Shown here in pieces: positions 26,794-34,984 of a stretch of DNA of 40,029 nucleotides; the stretch's first letter is position 1; every line of letters begins with the position of its first letter. The translations under genes and the position numbers were made by a program. The DNA is from an uncultured Lachnospiraceae bacterium (lineage in GTDB: Bacteria; Bacillota; Clostridia; Lachnospirales; Lachnospiraceae): contig CAMXPV010000035.1 of NCBI GenBank assembly GCA_947245585.1, positions 1 through 40,029 of the forward strand, in the 5' to 3' direction. The notes under the pieces are model-generated. The model saw only the letters and a list, made by a program, of their open reading frames with translations, had not been told where the DNA came from and did not search any database.

Positions 26794-28823
26794 AGGTCAA
26801 GTTCGATATCGCCTGCAAATACCTGATCCTCTTTACCGAGAGCGCCCGGGATGATGGTGAAGGTATTGGAAATACCATCCTGTGCATCGTTGAACGGAAG
26901 CTTGGATACGGAAGACAGGGAAGCGACTGCACCGTGGGTATCGCGGCCGTGCATCGGGTTAGCGCCGGGTGCAAAAGGCTGGCCTTTCTTACGTCCGTCA
27001 GGTGTGTTACCGGTAGCCTTACCGTAGGTTACGTTGGAAGTAATGGTAAGGATAGAGGTTGTAGGAACACCGTTTCTGTAGGTGTGATGTCTTCTGATCG
27101 CGGTCATGAACTTATGAACGATCTCCTGAGCGATCTCATCTACGCGGTCGTCGTCGTTACCATATTTCGGGAACTCGCCGGTGGTCTTAAAGTCAACAAT
27201 GATGCCGTCCTCGTCTCTGATGGGCTCAACCTTCGCATACTTGATAGCGGAGAGGGAGTCAGCCACGATGGAAAGGCCTGCAACACCTGTTGCAAAGTAA
27301 CGCTTAACGTCTCTGTCATGGAGAGCCATCTCTGCTCTCTCATAGCAGTATTTGTCGTGCATGTAGTGGATGATGTTCAGTGTATTTACATACACGTCTG
27401 CCTGCCACTCAAGCATGTCGATGAACTTATCCATAACATCGTCGTAATCCAGAACATCACCGGTAACAGGACGATACTTAGGACCAACCTGTTTCTTGGT
27501 AACTTCGTCGATACCGCCGTTTAATGCGTACAGCAGACATTTAGCCACGTTTGCACGTGCGCCGAAGAACTGCATTTCCTTACCGATAACCATGGAGGAT
27601 ACGCAGCAAGCGATACCGTAGTCATCGCCGTGTGTCACTCTCATCAGGTCGTCGTTCTCGTACTGGATCGAAGAGGTCTGGATGGACATCTTCGCACAGT
27701 ATTTCTTCCAGCTCTCAGGAAGTCTTGTGGACCAGAGAACTGTCAGGTTGGGCTCCGGAGAAGGACCTAAGTTGGTCAGGGTGTGCAGATAACGGAAGCT
27801 CATCTTCGTTACCATGTGACGGCCATCAACGCCGACACCGCCGAGGGACTCGGTTACCCATACCGGATCGCCTGCGAAAATCTGGTTATACTCAGGTGTA
27901 CGAGCAAACTTCACACATCTTAACTTCATGATGAAGTGGTCAACGAATTCCTGAATCTGCTGCTCTGTGAATGTGCCGTTTGCAAGGTCTCTCTCAGCGT
28001 ATACATCAAGGAAAGTAGATGTACGTCCAAGGGACATTGCCGCACCGTTCTGCTCTTTTACGGAGCAAAGATATCCGAAATAAGTAGCCTGAATTGCTTC
28101 CTGTACGTTGGAAGCGGGCTTGGAGATATCGCAGCCGTAAGAAGCAGCCATCTCCTTCATCATTTTAAGAGCAACCATTTGCTCAGAGATCTCCTCGCGG
28201 AGACGAATTACGTCATCGGTCATAACGCGGCCGGTGGAATCCTTCTGTGCCTGCTTATCCTCGATCAGTCTGTCAATACCGTACAGAGCAACACGTCTGT
28301 AGTCGCCGATGATACGGCCGCGGCCATATGCATCCGGAAGACCGGTGATGATGTGGGAGGAACGGCACGCTCTCATTTCCTGATTGTAAGCGTCAAAGCA
28401 GCCTGCGTTGTGAGTCTTTCTGTGTGTGGAGAAGAACTCACTGATTTCGGGATCAACCTCGTAGCCATTGTCAGAGCAAGCCTTCTCAGCCATTCTGATA
28501 CCGCCGTAAGGCTGTAAGGAACGCTTAAAGGGCTTATCTGTCTGGAAACCTACGATGGTTTCTTTGTTCTTGTCCAGATAGCCGGGGCCGTGGGATGTGA
28601 TCGTAGATACAACCTTGGTATCCATATCCAGTACGCCGCCTGCCTCGCGCTCCTGCTTCTGCAGATCAAGAACCTGTGCCCAAAGGTCTTTTGTGTTCTG
28701 TGTAGGCTCTGCCAAGAAAGACTCATCACCGTCGTAAGGGTGATAGTTTCTTTGGATAAAGTCGCGGACGTTAACTTCTTTGTCCCATTTACCGCCTACA
28801 AAATCTTTCCATTCTGGTCTCAT
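26787..28823 (-). CDS. pflB: Pyruvate formate-lyase catalytic chain lacking the radical domain
   Basis: 678 residues from the ATG at 28823 (AGGAGG ahead; an in-frame TTG at 28835 abuts that site). It should convert pyruvate and CoA to formate and acetyl-CoA. The adjacent active cysteines C406-C407 are intact in GIACCVSSM. The N-terminal WKDFVGGKW and the late [18 protein letters not shown] are typical PFL. One-piece PFL is about 750-760 residues and continues into a glycyl-radical domain; here the chain ends with [16 protein letters not shown] just before that domain, which is encoded 300 bases downstream in another frame. The reading frame is clean, so this looks like an evolved gene split rather than a sequencing error. 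Confidence 0.95.
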   Translation of the reverse strand: MRPEWKDFVGGKWDKEVNVRDFIQRNYHPYDGDESFLAEPTQNTKDLWAQVLDLQKQEREAGGVLDMDTKVVSTITSHGPGYLDKNKETIVGFQTDKPFKRSLQPYGGIRMAEKACSDNGYEVDPEISEFFSTHRKTHNAGCFDAYNQEMRACRSSHIITGLPDAYGRGRIIGDYRRVALYGIDRLIEDKQAQKDSTGRVMTDDVIRLREEISEQMVALKMMKEMAASYGCDISKPASNVQEAIQATYFGYLCSVKEQNGAAMSLGRTSTFLDVYAERDLANGTFTEQQIQEFVDHFIMKLRCVKFARTPEYNQIFAGDPVWVTESLGGVGVDGRHMVTKMSFRYLHTLTNLGPSPEPNLTVLWSTRLPESWKKYCAKMSIQTSSIQYENDDLMRVTHGDDYGIACCVSSMVIGKEMQFFGARANVAKCLLYALNGGIDEVTKKQVGPKYRPVTGDVLDYDDVMDKFIDMLEWQADVYVNTLNIIHYMHDKYCYERAEMALHDRDVKRYFATGVAGLSIVADSLSAIKYAKVEPIRDEDGIIVDFKTTGEFPKYGNDDDRVDEIAQEIVHKFMTAIRRHHTYRNGVPTTSILTITSNVTYGKATGNTPDGRKKGQPFAPGANPMHGRDTHGAVASLSSVSKLPFNDAQDGISNTFTIIPGALGKEDQVFAGDIELDLK

Positions 28824-28928
28824 TTTTTGTACCAACCTCCTATTTTAAAATTTTTAAAAAGTAACGTTTAAACAACCGCCTTCAATGTTTTGCATAACCG
28901 CTGTACGCCACGCTGAATCGGTAAGAAT

Positions 28929-28958
28929 ATTATATGCCATCTGGCGAATCACAGTCAA
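28929..28958 (-). promoter_or_regulatory. Promoter of the pflB operon
   Basis: On the minus strand TTGACT (28958-28953), 18-base spacer, TATAAT (28934-28929). The leader to the pflB ATG is about 100 bases and AT-rich; I see no riboswitch in it. Confidence 0.8.
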
Positions 28959-29055
28959 GACGACCTTTGTTCTTTTTCTCATACAAATGCAAAAAAATGA
29001 ATGGAAAATTTGTGAAAAGTGCAATAAAGCGAAAGAGTCCGGATGAGAAGCCCTG

Positions 29056-29084
29056 TTGACGGATTTGCTGCTTTCCACTATAAT
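29056..29084 (+). promoter_or_regulatory. Promoter of the DUF1858 gene
   Basis: TTGACG at 29056-29061, exact 17-base spacer, TATAAT at 29079-29084; a near-consensus sigma-A promoter. It diverges from the pflB promoter across about 100 bases, so the gene-free stretch 28824-29178 is a two-way control region. Confidence 0.85.
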
Positions 29085-29178
29085 TCAATTTGGCACAGAA
29101 AGCGGGATGTATTTTTTCAAGTATACTTGGAATTCTATCCTTAATGAAAGATATGATGAATGGAGGGAACTGATCATT

Positions 29179-29370
29179 ATGGCAGATATTACAAAGGACA
29201 CCACAATAGGCGAGGCGCTCAGAGCGAATCCGGATATTGCGCCGGTTCTCATGGAGATCGGGATGCACTGTCTCGGCTGCCCTTCCGCCCAGGGAGAGAC
29301 ATTGGAGGAGGCCGCAATGGTGCACGGCATCGAAGTGGACGACCTGATGAGCAGAATTGCGGCAGTGTAA
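29179..29370 (+). CDS. DUF1858 (hybrid-cluster-associated redox disulfide) protein
   Basis: 63 residues from the ATG at 29179 (GGAGGGAA ten bases ahead). The pattern [30 protein letters not shown] with C31-x2-C34, followed by [12 protein letters not shown], is the DUF1858 fold, a small domain with a redox-active CxxC pair often found beside hybrid-cluster or other anaerobic metalloproteins. It has its own near-consensus promoter and terminator. It is divergent from pflB, so a link to oxygen or redox control of PFL is possible but not shown. Confidence 0.9.
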   Translation: MADITKDTTIGEALRANPDIAPVLMEIGMHCLGCPSAQGETLEEAAMVHGIEVDDLMSRIAAV

Positions 29371-29400
29371 GCATTGCGGTAATTGCACAGGACATAAAAT

Positions 29401-29443
29401 AAACCCCTGCGCTGTCTCCCAAACGGAGCGCGCGGGGGTTTTT
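29401..29443. terminator. Bidirectional terminator between the DUF1858 gene and mecA
   Basis: AAACCCC at 29401-29407 pairs with GGGG plus TTTT at about 29435-29442, with further GC-rich pairing inside (GCGC with GCGC, CTCC with GGAG). T-runs follow on both strands. Confidence 0.85.
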
Positions 29444-29461
29444 GGTGAAGGGATAAGGCAT

Positions 29462-30226
29462 TTAAATTTCTGACAGCACTTCGAGTGCATTGTCCTTGAT
29501 GAGCGGGTCGCAGTGCTCCTCCAGATAGGCTTTGGTGGCCGACACGGACTTCTCCGCTTTTGCGTATTCGGAAATCAGGCTGCAGAGGCGGTTATAACCT
29601 TCGGCTTTTTCTGTTTCCGGATCCAACAGTAAAAGGTATGCGCCGGTGTTCTCGTCTTTGTAGAGCGTGTCGCTTCCCTGACGAAAACGGCCGGTAACCC
29701 GTGCAAGTCTGGACACTTCGCGCAGAGAACGGAAGGAGTAAAGGCGGCTTACCACTTTTTCTTTGTCAGCGGCAGGGCGGACACTTTCCCGGGAGGAAGG
29801 ATGCGCGGGGCTTTCTGCTTCTTCCGCGTTGTTCATTCTTCGCAGGAGATTCAGCACCTCGTCTGCGCTGTCGGCAAACGCTTCCATTAACGCTTCGTTG
29901 TCTTCGCTGTCCGCCGGGTCAAAGTCGTCATCGTGGACGGAGGGCGCGAATTTGGCGAAACGGGTGTCAAGCTCCTCGGGGTCTTCCACCTTTGTGACAA
30001 TCAATACAAGGCATTCAGCATTCAGAGGGATGGCCTCGATCATGAGGGGGATATCCTCCGCCTCAAAGCCGCATTCATAAGCGGCCTGCTGCATCAATTC
30101 GCGGAAAAGACTTTTTGCCTTCTCTGTGCCATAGGCAAGCTCGCTGATTTTCAGTTCTCTGTTCCTCAGGTCTTCTCTGGTAAGAGTGCAGCGAATCTGC
30201 TGCTCGTTTACTTTTTCTATTTTCAT
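29462..30226 (-). CDS. mecA: MecA-family adaptor protein
   Basis: 254 residues. The N-terminal domain (MKIEKVNEQQIRCTLTREDL, then LFRELMQQAAYECGF) and the C-terminal domain with repeated TYPE-fold pattern (near 150-250: SRLYSFRSLREVSRLARV) match MecA, which delivers substrates to the ClpCP protease and in Bacillus restrains competence. A central acidic linker (about 90-130) is longer and more acidic than usual. The ATG at 30226 is chosen because the in-frame TTG at 30280, though it has AGGAG ahead, falls on the promoter -10 at 30280-30285. The true ribosome site (AAGGA) is spaced rather far, about 13 bases, so expression may be low. Confidence 0.87.
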   Translation of the reverse strand: MKIEKVNEQQIRCTLTREDLRNRELKISELAYGTEKAKSLFRELMQQAAYECGFEAEDIPLMIEAIPLNAECLVLIVTKVEDPEELDTRFAKFAPSVHDDDFDPADSEDNEALMEAFADSADEVLNLLRRMNNAEEAESPAHPSSRESVRPAADKEKVVSRLYSFRSLREVSRLARVTGRFRQGSDTLYKDENTGAYLLLLDPETEKAEGYNRLCSLISEYAKAEKSVSATKAYLEEHCDPLIKDNALEVLSEI

Positions 30227-30279
30227 GCTTTCGGTCGCGTCCTTTTCTTTAATATTTTTGATGTGTTTCCTTTGTGGCA

Positions 30280-30308
30280 AATATACTCCTGCCGTCGCTT
30301 TTAGTCAA
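30280..30308 (-). promoter_or_regulatory. Promoter of mecA
   Basis: On the minus strand TTGACT (30308-30303), 17-base spacer, TATATT (30285-30280). The start would be near 30273, leaving a leader of about 47 bases. It decides the mecA start codon. Confidence 0.75.
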
Positions 30309-30355
30309 TAGCGCGCGGAAAGTGTTTAAAAAATTTTAATAATTTTAGAAAATGC

Positions 30356-30385
30356 TTGCATTTTATGTCAGATTATGGGTATAAT
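30356..30385 (+). promoter_or_regulatory. Promoter reading into a gene-free region
   Basis: TTGCAT at 30356-30361, 18-base spacer, TATAAT with a TG-like extension at 30380-30385. It points away from mecA and into the structured stretch below, where no convincing protein is encoded. Confidence 0.75.
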
Positions 30386-30391
30386 GCACCT

Positions 30392-30510
30392 ACGAGGTGT
30401 CTTCTGATAGTCCGCAGGGAAAGGAGGCATGCGAAATTTATAAATAACATCTATGTCTTCGCAGCATCATGAAGCGGGGACAGTCTTATGGGCAGCGTGC
30501 CTGTCTAAGA
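30392..30510 (+). ncRNA. Candidate structured non-coding RNA (core)
   Basis: Directly downstream of a good promoter are three clear pairings. GTGTCTTC (30397-30404) pairs with GGAGGCAT (30423-30430) and holds an inner TCC/GGA pair. TGCGAA (30430-30435) pairs with TTCGCA (30458-30463). GACAG (30479-30483) pairs with CTGTC (30501-30505) with GGCA/TGCC inside. There is an AAAGGAGG-like string but no plausible gene after it: a 73-codon frame at 30453 begins inside a stem and has no family features. Sequence from 30510 to about 30815 is AT-rich, with no clear terminator. The family is unknown to me; Rfam raiA, 6S and other clostridial RNAs should be tried. The 3' end is not resolved. Confidence 0.5.
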
Positions 30511-30824
30511 ACATATCTTACTCTCTTCTAAACACGAAGCAGTTTTTATCTTTCGGGTACACACAAATTATAATTCACAAGGAACGAGTAGGTTATACAG
30601 TTATTTTTCAAATTTATCTGCATGTCAGAAGTATCTTCAAAACTATTTCCGCCTCATATATCATATGCCGTTAGTATATCACGGTTGAGTTATTTTATTG
30701 TTTTTTATCGCTCTTTTTGGAGGATGCGGCATAAGAGGCAGTCATAAACAGTGCAGGGAGGCTCCCGTAAAATGCGCCGGCAGTCGGAAAGCCAAAAAAA
30801 ACTAATGACTGAAAGGGAATAGTT

Positions 30825-30833
30825 TGCTATAAT
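30825..30833 (+). promoter_or_regulatory. Extended -10 promoter of the GH18 gene
   Basis: TGCTATAAT at 30825-30833 is an extended -10 with consensus TATAAT and no clear -35. Transcription would begin near 30840, at the foot of the hairpin described next. Confidence 0.65.
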
Positions 30834-30836
30834 CGT

Positions 30837-30890
30837 AGTAAATGCGGCAGGCAGGAAAGGGAAAACTTCCCTGCCTGGTCGGCGTTTACT
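30837..30890 (+). promoter_or_regulatory. Large leader hairpin before the GH18 gene
   Basis: AGTAAATGC (30837-30845) pairs with GCGTTTACT (30882-30890), and inside it AGGCA...GGGAA pairs with TTCCCTGCCT. It occupies the 5' end of the message and stops 10 bases before the Shine-Dalgarno AAAAGGAG, so it may protect the 5' end or act as a control element. No terminator tail follows. Confidence 0.65.
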
Positions 30891-30916
30891 ACAGACGGTC
30901 AAAAGGAGTTGGACAA

Positions 30917-32632
30917 ATGAAAAAAATGATTCCGGTGATCGTCGCGATCGTCCTTATTATATTGATTGCGGCGGCAGGATTTGGGGCGAAACTGTTGGAG
31001 CGGTATTCCTACTCAAAAGAGCGGGCGGATTTAACGGAATATTTCGGGATTCAGGGGGAAAACGACGTTCCCATCATTTTACAGGACGAATTGATCGAAG
31101 AACATGCGAAAATATTTGATGACAGGTGTTATTTTGATATCGCTACGGTGCACAAATATTTCAATGATAGATTTTATGAGGATAAGGCGCAGGAAATACT
31201 GGTCTACGCTATGCCGAAAGGGTTTTTGACGACCCGGATTGGCTATGCGGAGCTGTCGGATTATGGCGCGGACTTTGAGGAGGCCGGGATGGCGTGGGAT
31301 TATGTGATCTCCCGCTATGAGGACGGCGTGCTCTATATCGCGGCGGATTTTGTAAAGGGATATTCCAACTTTACCTACGAGCTTTTTTCAGAGCCGAACC
31401 GTATGCAGGTTTACACGGAGTGGGGGGAACGGTCAACAGCGGATATCACGAAGGATACGCAAGTGCGCTATCAGGGCGGCATCAAGAGTGATATCCTGAC
31501 GGATGTTTCCGAGGGAGACACGGTTGTTATACTGGAGGAAATGGAAAACTGGACGAAGGTGAAGACGCGGGATTCCTTCATTGGCTATGTGGAGAACAAG
31601 CGGTTGGGAGAGCAGTCTACAGAGACGACGGAACCGCCGGGAGATTATAAGGAGCCGGTCTACGAGTCCAATACCCGCGACCACAAGATCAATCTGGGTT
31701 GGCACGTGATTGGCGGCGAGGGGGGAAACGATACGCTAGAGAGCGCCGTTGCGCAGACGAAGGGACTGAATGTGATCTCGCCTACCTGGTTTAGACTCAC
31801 TGGCAACGAGGGAGAGTTTACCAGCTTTGCCTCGGCTGACTATGTGGGCAGGGCGCATAATATGGGGCTTGAGGTTTGGGCGCTTGTGAGCAACGTGGAG
31901 GCCGAGAGCGCGGATGTGGATATGTATGAACTGCTTTCCCGCACATCGAGCAGATGGAACCTGATCCGCAACCTGATCGCTGCCGCACAGGAGTATGGTC
32001 TGGACGGCATCAATATTGATTTTGAAAATATCAGTCTGGATGCAGGGGAACCTTTTATCCAGTTTATCAGGGAACTTTCCGTTCCCTGCAGAGAGTATGG
32101 CATTGTACTGTCGGTGGACAACTATGTGCCTATGGGCCACACAGATCATTACGACCGGGCCGAGCAGGGCGTGGTGGCGGACTATGTGATTATCATGGGA
32201 TATGACGAGCATTATGCCGGCAGCGACGAGGCGGGTTCCGTTGCCTCCATCAATTTTGTAGAAAGCGGTATCGAAAATACGGTGGCGGAGGTGCCGGCGG
32301 AAAAGGTGATCAACGGGGTCCCGTTCTATACCAGAATCTGGAAATCCGGCCCGGAGGGGCTTAGCAGCGAAGCGGTAAGTATGGGCATGGCACAGGATTT
32401 TGTCGAAAATCACAATATTGCAATCCGATGGGATGAGACCACCTGCCAGAACTACGGAGAATTGCAGGAGGGCGACACCTTTTACCAGGTATGGCTTGAG
32501 GATGCGGATTCCATTCGGGTGAAGCTTAACGTTATGCAGAATTATGATATTGCAGGTGTGGCGGCATGGCGGTTGGGTCATGAGTCGGCAAACGTCTGGG
32601 ATGTGATAGAGGAATATATGAACCAACCGTAA
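30917..32632 (+). CDS. Glycoside hydrolase family 18 protein with SH3-like domain
   Basis: 571 residues from the ATG at 30917 (AAAAGGAG eight bases ahead). An N-terminal membrane anchor (about 5-25) puts it outside the cell. A substrate-domain-like segment (about 40-170) and a bacterial SH3-like wall-binding region (about 185-240, with EGDTVVILEEMENWTKVKT) come first. The GH18 barrel follows, with the catalytic D363-x-x-x-x-D368-x-E370 in DGINIDFENI. Relatives include spore-germination N-acetylglucosaminidases such as SleL/YaaH, but LysM repeats are absent. It probably cuts peptidoglycan or chitin-like glycans. A wall amidase follows 39 bases later. Confidence 0.9.
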   Translation: MKKMIPVIVAIVLIILIAAAGFGAKLLERYSYSKERADLTEYFGIQGENDVPIILQDELIEEHAKIFDDRCYFDIATVHKYFNDRFYEDKAQEILVYAMPKGFLTTRIGYAELSDYGADFEEAGMAWDYVISRYEDGVLYIAADFVKGYSNFTYELFSEPNRMQVYTEWGERSTADITKDTQVRYQGGIKSDILTDVSEGDTVVILEEMENWTKVKTRDSFIGYVENKRLGEQSTETTEPPGDYKEPVYESNTRDHKINLGWHVIGGEGGNDTLESAVAQTKGLNVISPTWFRLTGNEGEFTSFASADYVGRAHNMGLEVWALVSNVEAESADVDMYELLSRTSSRWNLIRNLIAAAQEYGLDGINIDFENISLDAGEPFIQFIRELSVPCREYGIVLSVDNYVPMGHTDHYDRAEQGVVADYVIIMGYDEHYAGSDEAGSVASINFVESGIENTVAEVPAEKVINGVPFYTRIWKSGPEGLSSEAVSMGMAQDFVENHNIAIRWDETTCQNYGELQEGDTFYQVWLEDADSIRVKLNVMQNYDIAGVAAWRLGHESANVWDVIEEYMNQP

Positions 32633-32671
32633 TGTTTCGCTTTCTTTCTTCATATATATGCACAAAGAAGG

Positions 32672-33403
32672 ATGAATGGAGAAAGAAAAACGAAAAATTA
32701 TGATAAGATTGTCAGAAATTTGCTAGCGCTGTTAATATGTATTGCGGTGGGATTTGTTTTGCGTGGTGGCGCGCGCTTCGTATCGTCGAGCCGGATTGAG
32801 ACAGAAGGTGCGGCTAAGGAAAAGCCCTGTGTGATCATTGATGCCGGTCATGGAGGCGCAGATCCCGGCAAGGTGGGCGTGGATGGCAGCCTTGAGAAGG
32901 ATATTAACTTAAAAATTGCGAAAAAGCTCGCCGGTTTTCTGACGGCGGCGGATGTGGACGTGATTCTCACGAGAGAGACAGATGCCGGGCTGTACGACGA
33001 GAATGTCTCCAATAAAAAAGTGCAGGATATGAAGAACAGGGTTGCGCTGATTGAGGAAAAAAAGCCGGCGCTGACCGTAAGCATTCATCAGAACAGCTAT
33101 CACGAAGAGTATGTCCATGGAGCGCAGGTGTTTTATTACGAGGGAAGTCAGGAGAGCAAGGCGGTGGCGGAACGGATGCAGCAGGTGCTCGCGCAGGAGA
33201 TTGATCCGGACAATGCCAGGCAGGCCAAGGCGAATGACAGCTATTATCTCCTGAAGAAGACTTCATCACCTATTGTGATTGTGGAGTGCGGTTTCCTTTC
33301 CAACTATGAGGAGGCGCAGAAGCTGTCTTCCGAGCTTTATCAGGAAAAGACAGCGTGGGCGATTCATCTGGCTGTTATGAATTATCTCAACAAAGAAGGA
33401 TAA
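32672..33403 (+). CDS. N-acetylmuramoyl-L-alanine amidase, CwlD-like
   Basis: 243-residue zinc amidase of the amidase_3 family. One membrane anchor (about 15-32) leads to the catalytic domain with zinc ligands H60 (IIDAGHGG), E75 and H139 (SIHQNSYHEE) and the catalytic E205 (VECGFLSN). Length and single-anchor design match CwlD, which helps form muramic-delta-lactam in the spore cortex of Bacillus, but a vegetative wall role is equally possible. The start at 32672 is the only good ATG in frame; its GAAGG site is unusually close, so an internal start cannot be fully excluded. Confidence 0.88.
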   Translation: MNGERKTKNYDKIVRNLLALLICIAVGFVLRGGARFVSSSRIETEGAAKEKPCVIIDAGHGGADPGKVGVDGSLEKDINLKIAKKLAGFLTAADVDVILTRETDAGLYDENVSNKKVQDMKNRVALIEEKKPALTVSIHQNSYHEEYVHGAQVFYYEGSQESKAVAERMQQVLAQEIDPDNARQAKANDSYYLLKKTSSPIVIVECGFLSNYEEAQKLSSELYQEKTAWAIHLAVMNYLNKEG

Positions 33404-33407
33404 ACGA

Positions 33408-34457
33408 GTGAACACAAGAGTGGTTCGGATAGACGAACAACATATAGACGATACTTTGATCGAAGAGGCCGGCAGAATCATTAGAGAGGGAGGTTTGGTG
33501 GCTTTCCCCACTGAGACGGTTTACGGATTGGGCGGAGACGCGTTGAATCCCGCCTCCTCAAAAAAGATTTATGAGGCCAAGGGCAGACCCTCCGACAACC
33601 CGCTGATAGTGCATATTGCGCGAATGGAGGATCTGCCTGCTCTGGTGCGGACTGTGCCGGAGACGGCAAAAAAACTGGCACAAGCTTTTTGGCCGGGGCC
33701 TCTTACCATGATTATGAATAAGTCGGAGGCAGTTCCGAGGGAAACTACGGGCGGCCTTGATACGGTGGCGGTCCGTATGCCCTCTCATCCAACAGCGATG
33801 GCCTTTATTGAGGCGGCGGGCGGTTATGTGGCGGCGCCCAGCGCCAACCGTTCCGGCAGGCCAAGCCCCACGGCAGCAGGCTATGTGGTGGAAGACCTGG
33901 ACGGCAGAATCGACATGATATTGGACGGCGGTGATGTGGAGCTGGGACTGGAATCTACGATTGTGGATCTGACGGTGGAACCGCCGATGATTTTGAGACC
34001 GGGATTTGTCACCAGGGAAGCGCTTGCGGAGACATTGGGACAGGTGGAGCAGGATGCGACGCTCTTTACGAGGGACAGTGGACAAGCGCCCAAGGCACCG
34101 GGCATGAAGTACAGGCACTACGCACCGAAGGGAGAACTTACCATTGTCAGGGGCTCTGCTGCTGCAGTGACGAATTACATCAATGCAAGGCTTGAGGAGG
34201 AGCGGAAAAACAATAAAAGAACAGGTGTTATAGCTACGGACGAGACGATTGCAGAATACAGCGCCGACGTGCCGCGAAGCGTTGGAAAGAGAAAAGACGT
34301 AAATACGGTGGCGAGGGGATTATACCGGATTCTGCGGGAGTTTGATGACGAGGGTGTTGACCTGATTTATTCGGAGAGCTTTGACGGGAACGGTGTTTCC
34401 CAGGCTGTTATGAACCGGCTGTTAAAGGCGGCCGGACACAGAATGATAAATGTGTGA
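33408..34457 (+). CDS. L-threonylcarbamoyladenylate synthase (Sua5/YrdC/YwlC)
   Basis: 349-residue Sua5-type enzyme that makes threonylcarbamoyl-AMP for the universal t6A37 modification of tRNAs. The catalytic YrdC domain has FPTETVYGLGGDAL near 29-42, YEAKGRPSDNPL near 55-66 and SANRSGRPSPT near 145-155. A C-terminal Sua5 domain (about 230-349) distinguishes it from short YrdC. It uses a GTG start, four bases after the amidase stop, with AAGAAGGA seven bases ahead. Confidence 0.95.
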   Translation: MNTRVVRIDEQHIDDTLIEEAGRIIREGGLVAFPTETVYGLGGDALNPASSKKIYEAKGRPSDNPLIVHIARMEDLPALVRTVPETAKKLAQAFWPGPLTMIMNKSEAVPRETTGGLDTVAVRMPSHPTAMAFIEAAGGYVAAPSANRSGRPSPTAAGYVVEDLDGRIDMILDGGDVELGLESTIVDLTVEPPMILRPGFVTREALAETLGQVEQDATLFTRDSGQAPKAPGMKYRHYAPKGELTIVRGSAAAVTNYINARLEEERKNNKRTGVIATDETIAEYSADVPRSVGKRKDVNTVARGLYRILREFDDEGVDLIYSESFDGNGVSQAVMNRLLKAAGHRMINV

Positions 34458-34494
34458 GAAGGAATAACTATATTTTATGAAGGAGGAAAACAAT

Positions 34495-34926
34495 ATGATA
34501 GCAATTGGAAGTGACCACGGCGGATATGATTTGAAGGAGAAGGTTATCGCACATTTGGAGGAGCGGGGGCTTGCGTGTAAAGATTTTGGCTGTCCGGACA
34601 AGAATTCCTGCGATTATCCGATTTTCGGCGCGGCAGTGGCAAAGGCGGTGGCATCGGGAGAGTGTGACAGAGGCATCGTGATCTGTACAACGGGTATCGG
34701 CATTTCCATCACAGCGAACAAGGTGAAGGGGATTCGCTGCGCGCTCTGCGGTGATCCGGTATCTGCAAGGCTTACGAGAGAGCACAACGATGCGAATGTG
34801 CTGGCCATGGGCGCGGCGATTATTGGAGAGAGGGTAGCGCTGAATATTGTGGATATTTTTATGGACACGCCATTTTCCGGTGAAGAGAAGCACCAGCGGA
34901 GAATCAATGAGATCGAAGGCTGTTAA
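34495..34926 (+). CDS. rpiB: Ribose-5-phosphate isomerase B
   Basis: 143 residues from the ATG at 34495 (GGAGG eight bases ahead; the in-frame ATG at 34477 precedes that site). RpiB interconverts ribose-5- and ribulose-5-phosphate in the pentose phosphate pathway. IAIGSDHGGYDLKEKV at the start, the catalytic Cys in CTTGIGISI near 66-74 and the EHNDANVLAMGA stretch are diagnostic. Order ywlC(sua5)-rpiB is a common Firmicutes neighbourhood. Confidence 0.97.
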   Translation: MIAIGSDHGGYDLKEKVIAHLEERGLACKDFGCPDKNSCDYPIFGAAVAKAVASGECDRGIVICTTGIGISITANKVKGIRCALCGDPVSARLTREHNDANVLAMGAAIIGERVALNIVDIFMDTPFSGEEKHQRRINEIEGC

Positions 34927-34984
34927 CTGCCGCAGCAGATTATGCCCGGGGCTTTGACCTGTGGCAGAAAGGCATGGCTTTACT

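Noticed and set aside
29010..29026. TTGTGAA between the pflB and DUF1858 promoters as a Rex operator.
   Set aside because: Only one half-site matches; the second half (GCAATAA) is too far from TTCACAA to claim.
30227..30280. Longer MecA start at a TTG with AGGAG five bases ahead.
   Set aside because: The TTG and its supposed ribosome site coincide with a TTGACT-17-TATATT promoter, so they would not be in the message.
30405..30435. GGGAAAGGAGGCATGC as part of an RNase P RNA.
   Set aside because: The string is only loosely like the P RNA core, the order of elements is wrong and the region is too short.
30453..30674. 73-codon plus-strand frame as a protein gene.
   Set aside because: It starts inside a stem of the candidate RNA, has no ribosome site at a proper distance, and its composition (many Ile/Ser/Tyr with no pattern) looks like untranslated AT-rich sequence.
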